A stretch of 64,000 nt of DNA from Amoebidium appalachense (lineage: Eukaryota; Ichthyosporea). The translations under genes were made by a program, and so were the position numbers. The notes beneath the pieces were generated by a model. That model was not told where the DNA came from. It saw nothing but the letters and a program-made list of their open reading frames with translations, and did no database searches. Where the stretch lies: assembly GCA_963693365.1 (NCBI GenBank), contig CAVNZM010000002.1:16554001-16618000 (forward strand), written 5' to 3'. Within the stretch, counting starts at the first letter, position 1; the number at the start of each line of letters is the position of its first letter. Shown here piece by piece: positions 54,152-64,000 of this stretch.

Positions 54152-55675
54152 AGGGGGGGAGGGGGGGGGGAGGGGGGAGGGGGAAGGGTTGGGCGGCGCA
54201 GCATTTTTTTGTTGGTCTTGTTGTTGTTGTTGTTTGGGGGAGGGGGAAGGGGGGGGGGGGGGGAGGGGGGGGGGGGGGGAGGGGGACGATGATGGGCAAG
54301 GAGGGAAAGAATATGACAACTCACCTCAAACTCGACCCCCGATCGAGGCTGTTAATCCTCTTGATGCCATGTGCCAAGGCCCTTCTCACCACCAACGGGC
54401 TCATCCTAGGCGATTTGAGCTCCGCAGTCGCCTCAGAGACCCAATCAGAAACGATAATCGAGCACCTTAAATGGATAATTCCTTCACCACGTTCATTGGC
54501 CAAGAGTATCATGCGCTCGGGGCGGTCACCAACATTTGCCCATTTATGGATGGCAGCAACGGGTGTGCGGTACTTTGCCCGTGCCTTGCCTCCTCCGGCA
54601 CCCTTCAGCTTCAACGTCAGATACCCGTCCTTCTGTTCCTTTACAGGTACCTGATGGGCAGCAATGGGGTTATTGAGTAGTTGGAGTACAGTAGGTACGG
54701 ATCTGACACAAAAGAAAATGTAACTTCAGGAGTGGCCTTTTTAGGCCTTTAGCTTAATGCCTCCCTTTTCTAACTTATCCTTTTTAGTAATGCCTCATCA
54801 TACTAGCATAAGCCAATGCATTTTTGAATGAGAAGCAGAGGCAGTGCAAAGCATAATCCAGGCTGCAAGCTGCGAGCCTATGTGCTGTATCACATGCACA
54901 CACCAACGGCAAAAAACACCATGATGCAATCAGACACACAGACATGTACACACTCACACTCTTTTACTCATGCGCAGGCACACACACACACACGCAGAAG
55001 GAACACACAATACGCTCACACATGTACACAGGCGAACAGGGTAACAAAACTAGGCACACACGAAAGCCTTGCCAAACTACCAGTTTGTACGTATGATTCC
55101 CGGAACCAACATATGCCCAGGTACTGCAACTCCGTAATACATAACGTTAACGCCTTTTTTGAGCATGTGGCATCTACACACTGATAACTAAACATATATA
55201 CAGTCACTGCAACAAAGGCAAACACACTGCAAAATGCATTGTAACTTGAACAAAGGGTTTTAAAATTCCCCTCGACAACTTTAGCCTCTCCTTTTACCAT
55301 CCGGCAACCACCACAAACATGAATGAACCGTTTCACTGAGCAAGGCTGGCACCAGAGACTAACACATGAACCCGTGCTCCACACCGTCACACACAGATTC
55401 CAGGCCATCACACCATCATCTGTATAATGGACCAACATCGTCCTTTAGAATTAATACTATAAATAGAACTTTGTACGCGTAAAACCGAGCCATACCTTGA
55501 TAACGAGCGACTCATTCCACGACATGGTTGCACTGGTGACCGTTCTTGTTCTTTCACCCCCAACCTTGGCCACAATGTATGCCCCCCCACGTACAAGCTG
55601 TGTGTCTTGGCACGTTCCTTCAAAAACCTGCACGGTGATCCGCGAGGGTTGCATGGTTGGGCTGTGTGCTGCCAT
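53567..55675 (-). CDS. Small C2-domain-like protein
   Basis: Exon 1 55675-55496 (60 codons) and exon 2 54650-54325 join in phase 0 with clear GT and AG sites. A tiny last exon 53585-53567 encoding RSTIIP and a stop fits phase and has a pyrimidine-rich acceptor, but is tentative; with it the protein is 174 aa. The N-terminal part reads ITVQVFEGTCQDTQ .. GAYIVAKVGGERTRTVTS .. WNESLVIKVPVKEQKDGYLTLKLKGA, the beta-strand pattern of a C2 domain (GDPYV-like strand, W-N-E turn). The acidic calcium-binding loop residues typical of classical C2 domains are not obvious, so calcium binding is doubtful. The second half (VAAIHKWANVGDRPERMILLAN .. LVVRRALAHGIKRINSL) is unrecognised. The intron between exons 1 and 2 (54651-55495) is unique sequence. 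Confidence 0.6.
54115..54292. repeat. T-to-G and poly-G tracts
   Basis: Short poly-T then poly-G at about 54123-54151, then several G runs to 54292. In the sense of the C2-like gene this is C-rich sequence starting about 40 nt after the exon 2 donor. Confidence 0.85.
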
Positions 55676-56854
55676 TTTGAATTTACTTTTCTTGTTCTGT
55701 CGTGTTTCTTTTAGAAAGAGAAAACCTAAGCCAAGGGTGATCCAATGAACCTAGCTATAGCTACGTATACGCGATATGGTGCTGGTACTTGTGTTTGGCG
55801 GGGGCCATCCCGTCACTCTCCAATTCAGTAACTACGGTGCGGCAAAGGAAAACAGAATACTCTAACCACCAATATGACACGCAACTACTAGTTCTACTGG
55901 ACACTCGTTTGGGCGGACTGGCCGTAAGGTCCTACAATGCTGGCTAGGCTAACTTCCACTGTGCACAGAGCCGGCCGCGGAAGTTGTCCGGGGCTCATGA
56001 GTACCCGTCCGAAGCGGCGATTTGGCTTAAATTGTCTCTTTTTTGATTGGCTGCATCTTCAGTCGAAAATACTCCTGGTGTACAAAATGGTCTTTGTATC
56101 TACACGAGTACAGCAGTTTCCTTAGTATGAGTTTTTTTATAATCATTTTGTTTTAGAGCTTTTTATTTATAAAAATATGTAAGCGTCGGTTTTGATGAGA
56201 AGGCCTCGCTTATGAGTGATGATCGGATCTGCCAGGAATCCGGGATCTTTTTTAAATGACATTTTGATTGAAGATCTGTCATTATTTATATTTGCTGGCT
56301 AACTTGAAGCAGTTTGATTGGCCTTATAGCTAGGCAGATGCAATCGTTGATTGGCTTACGAAAATGCTTAAGTGTTTTGATTGGTGAGCCAAAAGCTAGC
56401 CAATGAAAACCAAAAATAAACCATGACGACCAATTGCCTTTCTACCAATAATAACCCACAGAGAGGCTCTTTTTGCATTCCTTCGCCTTAGTGAACCCGG
56501 GCTGCCGGTTGAACGGGCGACCTCAAGTTCAACACGTGCACCAGCTGTGCGCATCCAGTGAATGAAGATGATTCCATTCTCTATTCTTCTTGATTTACAC
56601 CGTGGTCTGTGGATCGTGACACAAGACTCGCCTGCACACTGTTTTCACACCAAACCAATCATAATAATAATGAGAATAATGAACACGGACACACTTGCAC
56701 ACACACGTGAACGTGTGACGCACACTCATGCCAGCCACAAAACGAGCACAAGCAAGCACCGCAATCCTATTCACGCATACTCAAATGTCGCACACGTGTT
56801 GATAGTCACACACATAAATATGCACACACACACACACACAGACCAGATACACAG

Positions 56855-56865
<11 letters not shown>

Positions 56866-56942
<77 letters not shown>

Positions 56943-57123
56943 ACGGTGGAACACACACGCACATACACAAACACGCACGCACACACGCCACGCATACACA
57001 GAGAGGGAGAAGAAACACGCATAGCATCCCCCCCACCCGATACACACACACACAGTGTCACACACACATATAACGGCCGCACACACAGAGAGGGAGAAAC
57101 CGTTATACATGCATAAACAGCCT

Positions 57124-57159
<36 letters not shown>

Positions 57160-57393
57160 CCCCCTCCCTCCCCCCTCCCCCCTACCCCCCCCCCTCTCCC
57201 TCCCCTTCTCTCCCCCCCAACACGCACATTTGAACACATGCTATTGATTGGTACCATGTATAAATAAGTACACACATGATGCGAAACACAACCACACCCC
57301 CACCCAACCACCCACCCATAAACACACACACACAGCTATACACCCACCCACCCACCCACCCACACAAACACACGCACACACCGTTAGCACACA

Positions 57394-57481
<88 letters not shown>
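56866..57481. repeat. CA arrays with poly-C between
   Basis: CA units at 56866-56938 and 57411-57481 with poly-C at about 57123-57158 and CACCCA-type repeats near 57340-57362. Confidence 0.92.
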
Positions 57482-57596
57482 CACATGCGCGCCACCTCGC
57501 ACACACGCAACAAATCAGCACCGTCGGCTTCACAAGAACACACCTCACGCCCACAAATTTTCACACCGTCACACACTACGGTGAGAGTTGAGGCCC

Positions 57597-57629
<33 letters not shown>

Positions 57630-58669
57630 GGGGGGGGGGCGCCGGGGGACGGGGGGGGGGGGGGAGGGGGGGGGGGGAGGGGAGGGAGGGGTACCGGTAC
57701 CAGGATTACACATGGCAGCAACAGTCAGAACCACTTTATTGTCCCGCCGAGACGTTCCCTTGTCTCGCCTTTTCAAAGACCTCTCTGCATTCTCATACAT
57801 AAAATTACTATATAATCCGTTGAAGTGCTGCAGCAAAAAATGTCGGTGCGAACGAAAATTCCAGGCTATCCATGCGTATAACCTATACAGCATTTTCACA
57901 CTAATGTCATGGAAAAAGGATGATACCGTCCAATCTTATTAAAAACACATTTGAGCCTTTAGAATAATAACCTCTGCTTACAGTAGAATCCCAATACGAT
58001 ACTTGACTCGTTGTGAAATGTCTGGTTAGATGTCGCTTGATATAGCTACATGGGCCACCCCGGGAGTTTCAAATTACCCCAACGGGCCTGCAGAAACAAC
58101 ACAATACGACACTCGTAACACATTCATGCATACAATAATCTTCATACGGTTTTATAATATGCAAATCAGTCAAGAAATGACTAAAAAAACCCCTAACAAT
58201 ATATTCGCTTTGCCCCTCTCTTCAATACATATGATTTTGGGCTTACATAACCTCATTCGCTACAACTGTTTACAGCCAAAAACCACTTCAAGCTTCGCAC
58301 GATTACATTCAGGAATAATAAAAAGCCCGTGTCTTTGTATACCTACACATGCACATAGTTTTTGAAAACGTGTTGTCTCATTATCATACTGACATTCGCA
58401 AAAGGCGGGAGGCATGTGAGAAATTCGGATCCTGATACATTTCTGAAGCCTCGTGTGTGCCCTCACACTATCATGAGATTAAGAATTACGTATGGATCCG
58501 GAGGAACGGGGGGGTGGGTGGGTGGGTGGGTGGGGGTTGTGTGGGGGGGGGGGGAGGGCCCTAATAGTGTATTTTGTCAAGGGCGTCTGAGAGGGAGGGA
58601 TCCACTATCTTTGCCATCAGCCCTCGTCTGTGGAGATGATTGGTCAGTGATCAATCGTCACGACATTCA

Positions 58670-58673
<4 letters not shown>

Positions 58674-58717
<44 letters not shown>

Positions 58718-58736
58718 CCCCCCCCCCCCTCCCCCC

Positions 58737-58767
<31 letters not shown>

Positions 58768-58772
58768 AAAAA
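58674..58772. repeat. Poly-C to poly-A tract, about 100 bp
   Basis: About 84 C with two T interruptions, then about 15 A. One of the longest homopolymer blocks in the window. Confidence 0.93.
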
Positions 58773-59015
58773 GAAAAAAAGAAAGAAAGAGAGCTTTGCG
58801 TCTCTTAATCTTAGGTTATCCTTACACCGAATGACTTACGTCTAATGGCTGCATGGATATCAACAAAGCGTGCAGACGTAAGAGTTGCACAAATCCAGAG
58901 GTTAACTCCCACCTCTCCCCCTCTCCCCCCCCCATCTCTCCCCCTTCCCCCCCTTTCTCCCCTCCTCCCCTACAAACCAAATGCTGTTTCCGCCTCCCCC
59001 CCCCCCCCCTCCCCC

Positions 59016-59049
<34 letters not shown>

Positions 59050-59120
59050 CCCCCTTTTTATTTTTTAATTTCATGTGCCGTTGCAAAAGCCACAGGGAGT
59101 ATTTCATCTGGGTTGCATAC

Positions 59121-63061
<3,941 letters not shown>

Positions 63062-63452
63062 CTGAAATTTGAAATTCGGGGGGTTAGGTATTGTGTGAAA
63101 TTTAGATGTCTGCGAACCTCTTCCCCCCCCCCCCCCCCCCCCCCCCCCGAACATCACCACCATCATGATGGGTTCACAGATAAGCTCCCCCCTCCCCTCC
63201 CCTTCCCCCCATTCCCCCCCGTCCTCCCCCTCCCCTTCCCCCGCATCTCTCATGTTCCGTAATCCCCTCTCCCCCCCCTCCCCCCCCCCCCCCCCCAACT
63301 CCTCAGGCTGGTAGGGAATTTGCACACATGCAAGCACTTGGATACTGCATACACCCACCAAAATGCCCTTCTAAGGTTTACTCTCCTGTTTGCCCCCCCC
63401 CCCCCCCCCCCCCCCCCCCCACCCCCCCACCCCCTCCCCACCTTCCCCCTTC

Positions 63453-63488
<36 letters not shown>

Positions 63489-63522
63489 TAAACACACACA
63501 CACACCCTCTCTCCTCTCCCCC

Positions 63523-63553
<31 letters not shown>

Positions 63554-64000
63554 ACCAAACACTTCCTCCCCCCCCCCCCCCCTCCCCCCCCCCCCAAAAA
63601 AGAACAAAAATAAAACAGCTTCCACTCCCTTCCTTGCTCTTTCCGAACCCTCCAACGAAATAAGGGTAGCCCTCAAAAAATTGTGAAGGAGGATTTATTG
63701 AGCGTGTACAGTGAACAAAAGCTTATTTTTAAATAGTCACACAGAGATAGCGAAGAAAATGGGTAACAGACGGGCGGCGGAGGGTGATTATAGGCTGAGA
63801 TTCAACCACCAGTGGGTGGGTGGGTGAGAGCGTGGGTTGGGGGGAGGGAGAGGGGGTTAATGGATATGGAACGAAAGGTGGGGGGAGGGGAAGGGAGAGG
63901 GGAAGGGAGAGGGGAAGGGAAGGAGGAGAGGGAGGGAGAGAAGGGGGGGGGGGGGGGGGGGGGGAGGGCAATACATGTGTCGGCGTATCGGGTGTGGTCT

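Larger units (their letters stand above)
55676..59120. other. Intergenic, unique then repeat-rich
   Basis: 55676-56800 is unique and unusually rich in GATTGG/CCAAT words (near 56047, 56318, 56350, 56380, 56400, 56431). Beyond it lie CA arrays (56866-56938, 57411-57481), poly-C (57123-57158), poly-G (57600-57700) and a long poly-C to poly-A tract. Frames at 57700-57942 on both strands and 58030-58365 (plus) show no motif. The end of the unidentified minus-strand gene may reach into its right part. Confidence 0.45.

Noticed and set aside
57700-57942. Opposing frames of about 75 codons on both strands
   Set aside because: Neither shows a motif, and the minus strand has an AATAAA inside the frame; it may be untranslated or intergenic.

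Overview
The window is nuclear DNA from a eukaryote. The supportable genes are interrupted by GT-AG introns, the intergenic DNA is long, and about half of the sequence is simple repeats: poly-G/poly-C, poly-A/poly-T, CA/TG arrays, GA/CT arrays and long purine tracts. There are no bacterial operons, IS elements or CRISPR arrays. The protein set is a long-chain fatty acid elongase, a short-form tRNase Z, a DUF3533/SNG1-like membrane protein, a PLAC8 protein, a Cys-rich ADP-ribosyltransferase-like protein, a C2-like protein and an orphan multi-pass membrane protein. This would fit a unicellular marine eukaryote (alga, stramenopile or unicellular holozoan), but the sequence alone does not fix the lineage.

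Layout. 1-4.8 kb: no recognised gene. 4.8-7.3 kb (-): five-exon ELO elongase, 267 aa. 7.4-18.2 kb: mostly repeats, including three copies of a dispersed repeat of about 450 bp and a polypurine tract of about 0.7 kb. 18.2-20.9 kb (+): two-exon multi-pass membrane protein, 418 aa. 20.9-25.6 kb: repeats, including an array of ATTCTGC/GCAGAAT hairpins. 25.6-36.3 kb (-): one tRNase Z gene of ten exons, about 332 aa, whose introns hold huge CA/TG, poly-C and poly-A tracts and three more copies of the 450-bp repeat. 37.5-41.4 kb (+): four-exon ADP-ribosyltransferase-like protein with Cys-rich modules. 44.3-48.4 kb (+): four-exon DUF3533/SNG1-like membrane protein. 51.4-52.9 kb (-): PLAC8-domain protein. 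53.6-55.7 kb (-): small C2-like protein. 59.1-63.1 kb (-): at least six phase-compatible exons of a protein I do not recognise, probably running past the right edge.

Gene models were built by hand from reading-frame conservation, family motifs, GT/AG sites and intron phase. Every internal junction of the elongase, the orphan membrane protein, the DUF3533 protein and the ADP-ribosyltransferase is phase-consistent, as are the first eight of the tRNase Z. The most unusual pattern is in the introns. In many of them the coding-sense strand has a poly-C tract a few to about 45 nt after the 5' splice site, and several 3' splice sites sit at the end of a CA array. Composite simple repeats nearly always run poly-C then CA or poly-A on one strand, so many introns read GT..C(n)..(CA)n or A(n)..AG.

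The genes do not form an obvious functional cluster. Homopolymer lengths, and therefore exact coordinates inside them, may be affected by sequencing or assembly error.
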